From the NCBI GenBank assembly GCA_028823035.1, contig JAPKCI010000013.1, positions 1-53,611 of the forward strand: a DNA stretch of 53,611 nt, given 5' to 3'. The translations under genes were made by a program, and so were the position numbers. Under the pieces are notes generated by a model. That model ran no database searches. It was not told where the DNA came from and saw nothing but the letters and a program-made list of their open reading frames with translations. This document shows, piece after piece, positions 1 through 9,121 of the stretch. Source of the stretch: Rubripirellula sp. (GTDB lineage Bacteria; Planctomycetota; Planctomycetia; Pirellulales; Pirellulaceae). The number at the start of each line of letters is the position of its first letter. Position 1 is the first letter of the stretch.

Positions 1-3000
1 GTACCGGAACCAACAAACTCGCATTGATTGCCTGACTGAACGTAAAGAGTCAAAACGGCGGGTTCACTACCGCCAGTGATTTGTTCCATATCGCTCAGGT
101 CAACCTGAATCTTTGCTGCAGAATCAGTCTGCAAGACATACTCTTCGAAGTCAAAAATCCGTCCGTCGATAAAATCCGACAATTCCAACGTCGTCTCGGT
201 ATAGATGATCAAGCGATCGATGCCATCACCTCCATCAAGCCGCGTGAAACGGCTTCCGTCTACCTGCACCACATCATTTCCACCTTGGGTATCGATGCGA
301 ATCTGCCCAGTGGTTTGTAGCAGTGTATCGACCGTCACCGACTGCGAAAGATCATTGGCGACTATGAGCAGACCGCTCGAATGAGAACCGGAAGCCACCC
401 TTACACCACTTGGTTCGTCCATCAAGAACACCGACGTTGCATCTTCCGATACCTTCAGTGAGGTCGGCTGAAAATCCTTGACTATCACCGACACATTGGT
501 GCCCGCAACATCCGAGTAAAGCGAGTCGGAAGCAGCGGCATCAATCAAAAGTCGCACCAAACCCTCTTCGTCACTTTCCACAAAAAAGTCTGGGACACCT
601 GTCAAAGAAATGATTTGCGGGACATTCCAGTTGACAGGAGCGAAAGTGACACGATTTTTGTCGACAGTCACATCGACTGTCCCTGAGGGCCAGTCAATCA
701 AAGACAAATCGATAACAACATCTGTTTGCGGACGCGACGCCAAAGTGACCTCAAAACTATCGACCCCCAGCAGCTCGCCAACCGCAGTAGTCCCTTCTGA
801 CTGGATGACCACAAACCCCGAAACTTCATCATCGCTGATTGCCAAATTCGCAATGGACACCGCGTAACCTTCAGCGGCACAAGTCATCTCAATGATTCGG
901 TCTCCATCACGAACATCGCTATCGATCACCAACACATCGAATGCCAAGGACGGTTGACCAGCCGGGATGGTCAATGTCTGCGGGAAATCCAACTGGTCGG
1001 CCATATCCGCTTGCAGAGAAACAACCAGCGGAAGCGTCAGGTCCTCGATATTGCGATGAACCACGCCACCGATCAACCCACCCGCCTCGCTCACTGAGCC
1101 TGCCGACAGCGTCAATGTCAATGTAGATACATCGTCATCTTGGACGGTCAGTTCTGCAGCGGCACTCACATGTTCGGCCGCCTCAGCCATGATCGACACC
1201 GACTGATTTCCGTCGTCAACACCGTCAGAAACGCTGAACAACGGGAATTCAACCGAATTTGAACCGACTGGAATAACGACATGAGAAGGAACGACGACCT
1301 CTGTCGCATCAGAATTCAAAGCCACCATCAAAGGCAAACTAAGGTCGTCATCACTACGACCAACCGTTACCGTTGCCGGCGCTGACCGGGAATCGGTCAG
1401 TACTAACTGATCCAATGCAAAGTAAGTCGGAGTATTCATCCCGTAAGCACCAACATCTGAAGAGGTCAACGAGAACACCAATCTCTCGGCAGCATCAACC
1501 GATGACACGTCAACAACAGACCAATCACTCACCAGATAATCCAGACTGTTATCGGCAAAGCGATAGTCTGCAAGGTAGAAATCAACCGTACCCACGGACT
1601 GCTCCGAGGAATCGATGCCTTCGATCGTCAGAAGCAAAAAATCCGGGTCATCCCCCGTCTCACCACCAAACTTCTTCGCAAATAAATCGCCCTGCTGCAT
1701 CGAAAGAGCGGCGTAAGTCGTATTGGTCACCAGCAGCGAATCGAACGCAAACCCACCCGACACACTGATCGTAGGCAAAGAATGATTGGGGTCAGCATTT
1801 GCAACAAAATAGGTGGCGGAACCAAGGGCACCGCTGCCACTGATGGAACTGTACTGATTCAAATATCCGGGCGTCGTCGTGTCGGTCTTATTGGATACTG
1901 ACCAACCGAACCAACTCTCATAAATCGGTTCGTAGAGGTTATTTAAAAACACCGGGCCTGATAAAAAACCACCCGCACCACTGGAACCATTATCAAATGA
2001 ATCCGTGGCCATAATCGCGCCCAATCCCTCAACATGCACTGTCGGATTTGCATCCGATTCACTCAAAACCGATTGAGAAATCGACAACGTGACTTCCACA
2101 TCATCATCTAATACCAACACCGAATCGCTGCCTGACTGATAAGTTGGTTTCGAAGCCAACACCTGAACAACACGGTCATCATCCACAACATCGTTATCAA
2201 TCACCAACACATCGAACGCCAAGGACCGTTGACCTGCTGGAATGGCCAATGTCTCTGGGAAACCGAACTGGGTGGCCATGTCCGCTTCCAGCGAAACAAC
2301 CAACGGAAACGTCAAGTCCTCAATGTTTCGATGAATCACCCCACCCATCACCCCACCCGCTTCGCTGACTGAGTCTGCCGACAGCGTCAATGTCAACGTC
2401 GATGCATCGTCATCCTGAATGAGAATCGTCTCTTGCGCATATTCATACGAATCAGCAATCGCTGTGAAGGTGACTGGCCTATCACCATCAACCAATGCAT
2501 CATCAATGATTTCCCAAGGTATATCGACTGATGATTCACCTGCCGGAATGACCACCATTGACTGAACCACTGCTTCAGAGTGATCGGAAGTGTAAAGCTG
2601 CACCAATAGATCTACACTTTCATCCTTGGTGTTACGGGTGACCATCAGCAACGACGGATCAACACGGCCATTAAACTTCACATTATCCACAGCAAAGTAC
2701 GCGGGCGTGTTCATGCCATAGATTCCGACATCCGAGGATGTCAGAGAGAAAGACAACTCCACTGCGTCACCCAAGGATGAAACATCGACGCTGACCCAGG
2801 CATCAAGGATGTAATCTGATGCATTATCCTCAAATCGAAAATCAGCCAACGGGAATTCAAGAGTACCGATAGAGACATTGTCAGGATCGAAACCTTCAAT
2901 CGTCAAAATGAAGAAATCTGGATCATCCCCCAAGGTACCACCAAACTTCTTTGCACCGAAGGAATCTCCCTCCATCATCGACAAAGCAGCATAAGTAGTA

Positions 3001-5417
3001 TTGGTGATATCAACAGAACGAAATGAACCAGCGACTTGGGGATCACGCGTGATCCGCGGCACAGCGAACCCGGGATACGCATTCCCCACCACAAAGGTAT
3101 CCGAGCCAACCGCACCGCTACCGGCAAATGCACTGTACTGATTCAGGTAACCGCTGGTAGTCACATCAGTGGCATTCGAATATGCCCACCCCATCCAACT
3201 ACCGTAAGTCGGGTCAAATTCATTATTGAACACCATCCCTCCCGCAGAGAATTGCCCGACACCATCTGATCCGTTGTAAGCAGACTCTGGTGCTAACTGA
3301 CTTCCCAAGGTTTCAATACTCTCGGTCTGCCACGCCCCTTGTTCCGAAAACACCACGGCATCGAAACTGAAATCGAGTCTTGGTGTGTCGTTATCCAGCA
3401 CCCGCAACCAATCGCTCCCACCCTCGTGGTCATTCGCGTCTGCTGTAATCACAACGCTCGCATCAGAATCGTCAACCTCGTCTTCCGGCGCGGTTATTTC
3501 GAAGGACGCGGACGACTCACCTGCTTCGATAACTACGAAGGAGTTGAACGTCAGTCGCCCTTCCAGGGATGCTTCCAACTGTACCGTTAAGGGCGCATCC
3601 AGGACCGCGTCGTTGCGAAAAATCGTGCCATTGACTGCACTGCCCTCGGCAATCTCATCTGCCAAAATTTCCAGCGTCAAACGTCGCGGATCATCATCCT
3701 GGATCAGCAATGTTTTACTTACTGCTGCGTAACCATCAGTACTCACCCGGATTTCAATTTCTCGATCTCCATCAGCGACCGAATTGTCAACAACCCCAAT
3801 TAAAAAATCGACATGCGCTGCTCCCACTGGGATGGTAACGCTGTCGGGAAGAATGGCCTGCGAAGCATCAACAGGGTCCACTGTAAACTCAATCGCACGA
3901 AGAAGATCACTGCCTGGCCGACGGATACGCCCCGTCGTTGCACTCGCGCCGTCACTCTCATCGACAACCGCAGTTCCGACATCCAGAGCCACTGCAGAAG
4001 CAATTAACTCGACCTCATCGACAGCAAAGTAACTCGGCGTATTGATACCAAAAGGACCGACATCAGATGAATTGACCGAGAACGCAAGAGTCCGTGCATC
4101 AGCAATCGAAGTCAAATCAATGGTCACCCACTCGTCCAGTACATAGTCGAGCGTATTGTCAGCGAAACGGTAGTCTGCAAGAAAAACATCCACCGTTCCA
4201 AGTGTCTGACCCGATGCATCTTTTCCTTCGATCGTCAGGCTGAAAAAATCAGGATCATTACCGGTAGTGCCACCGAACTTCTTTGCGAACGAATCACCCT
4301 GAAGCATCGACAAGGCAGCATAGGTGGTATTGCCAACCATCAGTGAACCAAACTTGCGCAAGTCAGCAGCATCGCGTGTAATCTGCGGCAAGTCATAAAA
4401 CTCATTCTGCGATACAAACGCGACACCGAATGTTGCCGAACCATTAGCTCCCGAACCAGGATAAGCACTGAACTGGTTCTCAAATCCCGCAGTGACTGAA
4501 TCCGTCATGTTGGAATACGCCCATTGGTTCCACGACCCGAAGTCGTTCGAATAAGCGTTATTGAATGTTAACAGCTCAGACTGAAAACTACCGAGCACGA
4601 CTGTGTCATCGTACGGTCCTGTAACAATTGTCCCATCAGGATCTGGACCATTGAATGCTGATTGGGACGCGAGCGTTTCACTCAGGTCCTCCAATCCTAC
4701 ACCGTCTCTCACATAGTCGATTTGGCTCAAGACGCCCACACCATCAAGATCAAATCCCGCACTCCCCACGGTGGGACTGGGGTCATAAATCACATCACCA
4801 CTTGTATCCAATGCCGTCCCGTCACCCACCACATCAATCAGACGAACGTGAGTGACCGCCGCTGTGTTGAGAAGCGAACTGACGCCACTCAGTTCTTCGA
4901 GATCAAAAGGGGTTCCCTGACCCCTTCGATACTTACCAGCGAGATTTTGAACATTGGTCGGGTCGACGTCACCGAACGCACCCACTGGCGAAGCCGTCAA
5001 TGAGTCATTTTCGAACCGAAAATAATTAATTCCGTCCGACGAGACCTCGACGTAGGCCAGTTCGAGAAACGCGTCGCTAAAGCTGTTTTCATAAACTGCG
5101 AAATCATACCCAAGTCCGTCCCATATCGGTGCCGCGAAGGTCAAAGTGATCTGCCCGCCACGTCCCAAAGTAACCGCATTAAAAGTGGTACCTTCAGCCT
5201 GACCGATCGCGTTTGCAGGGATCTGGAAAGCCGGATCCACATCGGAACCAGGTTGGTAATTCTCGAATGCGGTTGCCCACGCAACCACAGAAACATCATC
5301 GTTGGGGATTGCACTGGAACCCCACAACCCGGCAGCAGGCGCATAGGGACCAGCCAAGAGCCTCCGCTCCTCAAGTTGCTCTGCGAGCATTCTCCGTCTT
5401 CTGTTCAAGCTTTTCAC
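1..5417 (-). CDS. Giant surface protein with three DUF4465 domains (C-terminus beyond window)
   Basis: The reading frame is open from a GTG at 5417 to the window edge, giving 1805 codons without a stop. The N-terminus has KSLNRRRR followed by EQLEERRLLAG, the Arg-rich planctomycete surface-protein leader, which supports this start; in-frame stops lie just upstream. Residues about 45-235 form a domain with DFAVYENSF and VEVSSDGINYFRF, a module that often accompanies DUF4465. Three DUF4465 domains follow at about 275-472, 716-916 and 1143-1338, each with TTYAALSM, a GD-x-FAKKFGG-type segment, LADYRFADN and SSDVG. They are separated by beta-sandwich repeats of the Calx-beta-like 'IPAG...VDD..DGD' type. 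The last visible part has GGDGIDRLIIY, which resembles an RTX calcium-binding turn. It lies 48 nt downstream of the DUF1559 gene and probably shares the cobalamin riboswitch. It is probably secreted or cell-surface. The molecular function is inferred; I recall DUF4465 proteins in Bacteroidetes B12-uptake loci. Confidence 0.85.
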   Translation of the reverse strand, partial: MKSLNRRRRMLAEQLEERRLLAGPYAPAAGLWGSSAIPNDDVSVVAWATAFENYQPGSDVDPAFQIPANAIGQAEGTTFNAVTLGRGGQITLTFAAPIWDGLGYDFAVYENSFSDAFLELAYVEVSSDGINYFRFENDSLTASPVGAFGDVDPTNVQNLAGKYRRGQGTPFDLEELSGVSSLLNTAAVTHVRLIDVVGDGTALDTSGDVIYDPSPTVGSAGFDLDGVGVLSQIDYVRDGVGLEDLSETLASQSAFNGPDPDGTIVTGPYDDTVVLGSFQSELLTFNNAYSNDFGSWNQWAYSNMTDSVTAGFENQFSAYPGSGANGSATFGVAFVSQNEFYDLPQITRDAADLRKFGSLMVGNTTYAALSMLQGDSFAKKFGGTTGNDPDFFSLTIEGKDASGQTLGTVDVFLADYRFADNTLDYVLDEWVTIDLTSIADARTLAFSVNSSDVGPFGINTPSYFAVDEVELIASAVALDVGTAVVDESDGASATTGRIRRPGSDLLRAIEFTVDPVDASQAILPDSVTIPVGAAHVDFLIGVVDNSVADGDREIEIRVSTDGYAAVSKTLLIQDDDPRRLTLEILADEIAEGSAVNGTIFRNDAVLDAPLTVQLEASLEGRLTFNSFVVIEAGESSASFEITAPEDEVDDSDASVVITADANDHEGGSDWLRVLDNDTPRLDFSFDAVVFSEQGAWQTESIETLGSQLAPESAYNGSDGVGQFSAGGMVFNNEFDPTYGSWMGWAYSNATDVTTSGYLNQYSAFAGSGAVGSDTFVVGNAYPGFAVPRITRDPQVAGSFRSVDITNTTYAALSMMEGDSFGAKKFGGTLGDDPDFFILTIEGFDPDNVSIGTLEFPLADFRFEDNASDYILDAWVSVDVSSLGDAVELSFSLTSSDVGIYGMNTPAYFAVDNVKFNGRVDPSLLMVTRNTKDESVDLLVQLYTSDHSEAVVQSMVVIPAGESSVDIPWEIIDDALVDGDRPVTFTAIADSYEYAQETILIQDDDASTLTLTLSADSVSEAGGVMGGVIHRNIEDLTFPLVVSLEADMATQFGFPETLAIPAGQRSLAFDVLVIDNDVVDDDRVVQVLASKPTYQSGSDSVLVLDDDVEVTLSISQSVLSESDANPTVHVEGLGAIMATDSFDNGSSGAGGFLSGPVFLNNLYEPIYESWFGWSVSNKTDTTTPGYLNQYSSISGSGALGSATYFVANADPNHSLPTISVSGGFAFDSLLVTNTTYAALSMQQGDLFAKKFGGETGDDPDFLLLTIEGIDSSEQSVGTVDFYLADYRFADNSLDYLVSDWSVVDVSSVDAAERLVFSLTSSDVGAYGMNTPTYFALDQLVLTDSRSAPATVTVGRSDDDLSLPLMVALNSDATEVVVPSHVVIPVGSNSVEFPLFSVSDGVDDGNQSVSIMAEAAEHVSAAAELTVQDDDVSTLTLTLSAGSVSEAGGLIGGVVHRNIEDLTLPLVVSLQADMADQLDFPQTLTIPAGQPSLAFDVLVIDSDVRDGDRIIEMTCAAEGYAVSIANLAISDDEVSGFVVIQSEGTTAVGELLGVDSFEVTLASRPQTDVVIDLSLIDWPSGTVDVTVDKNRVTFAPVNWNVPQIISLTGVPDFFVESDEEGLVRLLIDAAASDSLYSDVAGTNVSVIVKDFQPTSLKVSEDATSVFLMDEPSGVRVASGSHSSGLLIVANDLSQSVTVDTLLQTTGQIRIDTQGGNDVVQVDGSRFTRLDGGDGIDRLIIYTETTLELSDFIDGRIFDFEEYVLQTDSAAKIQVDLSDMEQITGGSEPAVLTLYVQSGNQCEFVGSG
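900..4600 (-). repeat. Three tandem ~1.3-kb coding repeats (DUF4465 plus spacer module)
   Basis: Equivalent points of the three DUF4465 copies lie near 1852, 3136 and about 4469, so the period is about 1.28-1.33 kb. The linker module downstream of copies two and three is very similar even at DNA level: the segment near 1111 is nearly the same as that near 2385. This points to internal tandem duplication, with the two C-terminal units the most recently related. Confidence 0.75.
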
Positions 5418-5465
5418 TTTACTACCACGCTCTCATCAATCGAACATCTTCGTTGTGTAATCGGA

Positions 5466-6272
5466 TTATCTTTCCAGATCTGGCATCTGCTCGTTTCCGT
5501 TCCTCGTGCAAATGGAAGCGAGCAGTTCGAGTTCCATGCTCTCGTTCATGAAGACAACAGAACCATCTGCAAACAGCCCATTTGCTCCTTGTGGATGCAA
5601 ACTGCGGATGTCGTTCTCGAAAGCGGGTGCACGATTGATGGGAAAGGCCTGATCAAACAAATTCCACGCATTGATCCACTGCCCATCGCGAAAGCTGGCG
5701 TCCTCTGAAACCATCAAGGTCCTCGTTAGACCATCAGTGATGTCACGAAAACGAATCGCGCGATCGTGGATCAGTACTCCTCGGGGAGGGTAGTTCATGG
5801 AAACAATCCGTTCCCCGTAGATCCCCCCATAATCCGTTGCTCCCATGCCCCGCATGAGCAGTTCAAACCGAGGAGTGCTGGGGCAGAGATAAGTTTCGAT
5901 CGGCGTTGCAGCGACATCGCGGTTGACCGGATGATCGAACGCGTAGTTGAAGTCAATCCGCGAGTATGCCGCAGACTGCTCCAGAAATGGAAGCACAAGC
6001 GCCGACCAGGCGATCTGTTTCCCACCCGGAGTTTCAGGTCGAACCTCAATGCCTCCCGGCGGTAACTTGCGGAAGGCCGCATGGTAGTTGTGCAGGGCAA
6101 TCCCAATCTGATGCAGATTGTTCTGACACTGCATGCGTCGTGCACTCTCACGAACCGCCTGCACAGCAGGCAGCAACAACCCCACCAAAACACCGATGAT
6201 TGCGATAACGACCAGCAACTCCACCAAAGTGAAGGCGCGTCGCGGCCTCGCATCAGTATGCTGACAAATCAT
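5466..6272 (-). CDS. DUF1559 family pseudopilin-like protein
   Basis: The 268-aa protein begins with a short basic leader and then RRAFTLVELLVVIAIIG, a class III prepilin/type II secretion pseudopilin signal. Cleavage is expected before F14, with Glu at +5 (E18); the -1 residue is Ala instead of the usual Gly. The C-terminus has the H-x9-DG motif of the DUF1559 family (His about 226, Asp-Gly 236-237). I chose the ATG at 6272 because it gives the usual short leader; an ATG at 6422 would add 50 Cys-rich residues not typical of the family. It is the first gene after the cobalamin riboswitch and lies 48 nt upstream of the DUF4465 giant. DUF1559 proteins are very numerous in planctomycetes and are thought to be pilin-like envelope proteins; the exact role is unknown. 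Confidence 0.88.
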   Translation of the reverse strand: MICQHTDARPRRAFTLVELLVVIAIIGVLVGLLLPAVQAVRESARRMQCQNNLHQIGIALHNYHAAFRKLPPGGIEVRPETPGGKQIAWSALVLPFLEQSAAYSRIDFNYAFDHPVNRDVAATPIETYLCPSTPRFELLMRGMGATDYGGIYGERIVSMNYPPRGVLIHDRAIRFRDITDGLTRTLMVSEDASFRDGQWINAWNLFDQAFPINRAPAFENDIRSLHPQGANGLFADGSVVFMNESMELELLASICTRNGNEQMPDLER

Positions 6273-6472
6273 TCGCTGCTCGCAATCGACAGCGAACTGG
6301 CAACAGTCCATAGCCCCATCCCGCGCGCAACCGCCATCCCTACAAAACCACAACTGGTGAAGAAAGGAAAGCCTATCAATTGGAAAAGAGCTTCCGCAGC
6401 AGTCGCTGCACGTTGACCTCATGACAACTCAGCTCTTAGCACGGACCTTACCCTAGAAAGTCACATCGCGCC

Positions 6473-6705
6473 CGGTCAGTGGTAGGTCTTCTGACTCCCG
6501 ATGTGTCCACTGCATTGCCTTCTCGTGAGATCATTCGCCTCTGATCAGCAGAGGCAAACAAACCCAGCAATGGCTGCAAGATAATGCAATATCTGACGGA
6601 AATAGTCACCCCGTCACATCGGTTACAGCGGCCGGTCCGTCCCGGATTTTCACCGGAGTTCCCTGTTCACATGATCGCACCAGCGATACACGTCACCACT
6701 CACCG
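6473..6705 (-). promoter_or_regulatory. Cobalamin riboswitch upstream of the DUF1559-DUF4465 genes
   Basis: Read on the minus strand, the segment has the B12 core: GAACAGGGAAC, then GGTGAAAATCC, then CCGCTGTAACCG. Near the 3' end it has GGGAGTCAGAAGACCTACC, the B12-box end of the class. The outer arms CGGTGAGTGG (6705-6696) and CCACTGACCG (6482-6473) can pair at 9 of 10 positions, which gives the closing stem. The length of 233 nt is normal for the class. It ends about 200 nt before the DUF1559 start, with no other gene in between. Known riboswitches of this class bind cobalamins and usually turn off downstream genes when B12 is plentiful. I did not see a clear intrinsic terminator, so control may act on translation. 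Confidence 0.9.
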
Positions 6706-6936
6706 TTAGGTGGGAAAGGGTAGCCACCGCGGCATAACATGTCAAACACCTTGAACCAGTCTTTTCGGGATCGACATTGCTTTGGAAAACCTCTGAAGCG
6801 ACAATTCACAAGCTGACGAAAGAAAATCGCTCTCTGCGGAGAGTTACCGCTCCTCTAAATAAAACGGAATCGGGGTCTGCGAAACTCAGCGGGCTACACA
6901 CCAAGCCTTCGCTTTACCCGGGAACATGGATTCGTA
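6706..6936. other. Intergenic region between riboswitch and kdsB
   Basis: This should hold the divergent promoters for the riboswitch transcript (minus) and kdsB (plus). I see no open frame with coding character and no promoter I could place with confidence. Confidence 0.4.
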
Positions 6937-7701
6937 ATGCACAACCGTTGCCAAATCGTGCTACCTGCCCGCCTCGCCTCAACGCGGCTTTCAGAGAAAC
7001 TCCTACGCAAAGCGGGTGGCAAGACCATTCTCCAGCATACCTACGAGGCGGCGTCCCGATCATCGCTTGCCGATGGCATTGTCGTCGCCGTGGATGATCC
7101 CAAAATCGCTGCAGAAGTCGATTCTTTCGGTGGATGCTGGATCATGACGAGCGCTGATTGTGCCAGCGGAACCGATCGTCTCGCAGAGGTAGCGTCCGCG
7201 ATCCCCGATGCGAGTGTCTTCATCAATGTTCAAGCTGACGAACCCGAAATTGATCCTCAAGCAATCGACTGTGTTGCCCAAACCCTGCTGCAGGATGAAT
7301 GCGCCGACATGGCCACAGTGGGAACGCCAATCCGAAACATGGAATTACTGAATGATCCTGCATGCGTCAAAATTCTGATGACCGAAGTCGAAGGGCAGGG
7401 AAGGGCAGTGTACTTTAGTCGCGCTTCACTGCCATTCGTTCGAGAAGGCATTCACCAAACGCATCTCGACGCCGAACCCCCGATCTTTTGGCACCATATC
7501 GGCCTGTATGCTTACCGCCGCGACTTCCTTGCCTGGTTTGCTTCGCAACCGCCCAGTCAACTGGAACAAATCGAGAAACTGGAACAATTGCGTGCGATTG
7601 AAGCAGGAAAGCGCATCGTCGTTGCCCGTGTCAACTCGGCAACGCCCGGAATCGATACGCTCGAGGATTTCAAACGTTTTCAAGGGCAGTTTAAGGACTA
7701 G
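6937..7701 (+). CDS. kdsB: 3-deoxy-manno-octulosonate cytidylyltransferase (CMP-Kdo synthetase)
   Basis: The enzyme activates Kdo with CTP to give CMP-Kdo for lipid A-core synthesis in the cytoplasm. The 254-aa length is usual for the family. Visible motifs are the nucleotide-binding PARLASTRL near residue 10, VVAVDD near 50, SGTDRLAEV near 77-85, and NVQADEPEIDP near 98-108, which holds the Asp-Glu-Pro of the metal/CTP site. Most family members have NVQGDEP, so the Gly is Ala here. Its presence implies a Kdo-bearing lipopolysaccharide, and so a Gram-negative type outer membrane. It seems to be transcribed alone, divergent from the riboswitch operon and convergent with DUF1501. Confidence 0.93.
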   Translation: MHNRCQIVLPARLASTRLSEKLLRKAGGKTILQHTYEAASRSSLADGIVVAVDDPKIAAEVDSFGGCWIMTSADCASGTDRLAEVASAIPDASVFINVQADEPEIDPQAIDCVAQTLLQDECADMATVGTPIRNMELLNDPACVKILMTEVEGQGRAVYFSRASLPFVREGIHQTHLDAEPPIFWHHIGLYAYRRDFLAWFASQPPSQLEQIEKLEQLRAIEAGKRIVVARVNSATPGIDTLEDFKRFQGQFKD

Positions 7702-7850
7702 CGACCCGTTTTCCACTGCGGCATCTGAATGGTAGTAACCAACCCACCCGCTTGGCTGCCGAGAGCCTCGCGTTTGAAGTACGGAATGCAAGCGAAACGA
7801 TCCCGGCGGGCGTTTGAATCCTCTACATCACGGATGCTCACGCCGAACGA

Positions 7851-9119
7851 TCACGATCCTGCAAAAACATCCACCGGTTCGTAGTCAGCACCAAGTACCG
7901 GACGGATCGAACACTTCAACCAGTCCTTCAACACCGCAGCATACACCTGTCGGAAGTCGACCCCGTGTAACAGATCGCCATTCTGCAAATCATCCAGCGG
8001 TGGATGCTTACCAACGGCACCGCTTCTCAGGCCATTTCCAGCCAGGAATACGGGACCAGCCGCCCCGTGATCAGTACCGTCACTGGCATTCTCAGCAACC
8101 CGTCGACCAAATTCGCTGAAACACATCACCAACAAGCGATCACCATCCCCCTGCGCGTTGACATCACGAACCAAGGTACTAACAGCATCGCCAACGGTGC
8201 GCAACAACACTGCGTGGGCATCAGGCTGATTGGCGTGGGTGTCGAAACCGTCAATCCGCACATAGTAAACGCGGGTATGCAATCCCGAAGCAATCAGCTT
8301 TGCAACGGTTTCAAGCTGCCTACCCAAAGCAGTCTCAGGATAGGACTCGGATGGCTTATATTTGACGCCGGCGGACTCCATCCGCTCACTTGCCTCGAGT
8401 GCATTGCGTGAACTTGCCTGCACAAAACCGAGCAGGTCAGTCGCATCCTCTCGACTCTGATTCGACAAGGATCGAATTGCATTGCGGATATCTGGTGAAT
8501 CAGCGACTCGGAGCCGAAATTGCTCGAGCGATTGAATCGAGGGAACACGAACACCACGGGACATCAACGCGAATGGTTGCTGCCGCTTGCCAAGATGTAA
8601 TGCCGGGGGATCAGTCAAACTTGCCATTCCCTCAGACTCGAGGTAGCGGCCGATCCAGCCATCCTGCCTTGTCTCATCTTTGCGATAACAGGAATGCCAG
8701 ATATCCATGGATTCAAAATGCGAACGATTCGGATTCTCGTAACCGACTCCCTGCACAATGGACAACTGGCCATTTTCGAGCAAATCTGCCATGCCACGCA
8801 TGGCTGGATGCAAACCCAATTCGTCATTGATCGCCAAGACATCCGAACTGTCAATCGCGATTTTCGGTCGCGCTGCACGGTAGAGATCATCTCGATGCGG
8901 TATGACGGTATTGAGTCCATCATTTCCACCTGCCATCTCGACAACAACAAGAATCCGATCTTCCTTTGCAAGTGATGCGGCCTCACACAATACCCCCGGC
9001 GCGGTCACCCCAAATGTCAAGACCGACGCGCTCAGACTCGCATGACCGAGAAAGCTGCGACGGGGCAGTTTGATTCCATGCTGCTTACTGAAGTGATACG
9101 GCATAAATTCGGACTTCAT
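7851..9119 (-). CDS. DUF1501 family exported protein
   Basis: The 422-aa protein starts at the ATG at 9119, two bases after the stop of the DUF1800 gene. A longer start at 9179 would overlap that gene. A twin-arginine signal is visible (LPRRSFLG, residues 18-25, then a hydrophobic stretch ending near VLCEA), so it is probably exported folded by Tat. VVVEMAGGNDGLNTV near 50-65 and a late FSEFGRR segment are typical of DUF1501, which belongs to the alkaline-phosphatase-like superfamily. No enzyme activity is established. DUF1501 and DUF1800 are commonly adjacent in planctomycetes and may act together in the periplasm. Confidence 0.9.
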   Translation of the reverse strand: MKSEFMPYHFSKQHGIKLPRRSFLGHASLSASVLTFGVTAPGVLCEAASLAKEDRILVVVEMAGGNDGLNTVIPHRDDLYRAARPKIAIDSSDVLAINDELGLHPAMRGMADLLENGQLSIVQGVGYENPNRSHFESMDIWHSCYRKDETRQDGWIGRYLESEGMASLTDPPALHLGKRQQPFALMSRGVRVPSIQSLEQFRLRVADSPDIRNAIRSLSNQSREDATDLLGFVQASSRNALEASERMESAGVKYKPSESYPETALGRQLETVAKLIASGLHTRVYYVRIDGFDTHANQPDAHAVLLRTVGDAVSTLVRDVNAQGDGDRLLVMCFSEFGRRVAENASDGTDHGAAGPVFLAGNGLRSGAVGKHPPLDDLQNGDLLHGVDFRQVYAAVLKDWLKCSIRPVLGADYEPVDVFAGS

Positions 9120-9121
9120 AC

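Noticed and set aside
5253-5708. 151-codon plus-strand frame across the DUF4465/DUF1559 boundary
   Set aside because: It is antisense to two supported genes and shows no protein family features.
6273-6422. 50-residue Cys-rich extension of the DUF1559 protein
   Set aside because: Family members start shortly before the prepilin motif; the extra part has no match to the family and is more likely the riboswitch-to-gene leader.
7702-7850. Possible two-way terminator between kdsB and DUF1501
   Set aside because: No stem with a T tract could be found on either strand.
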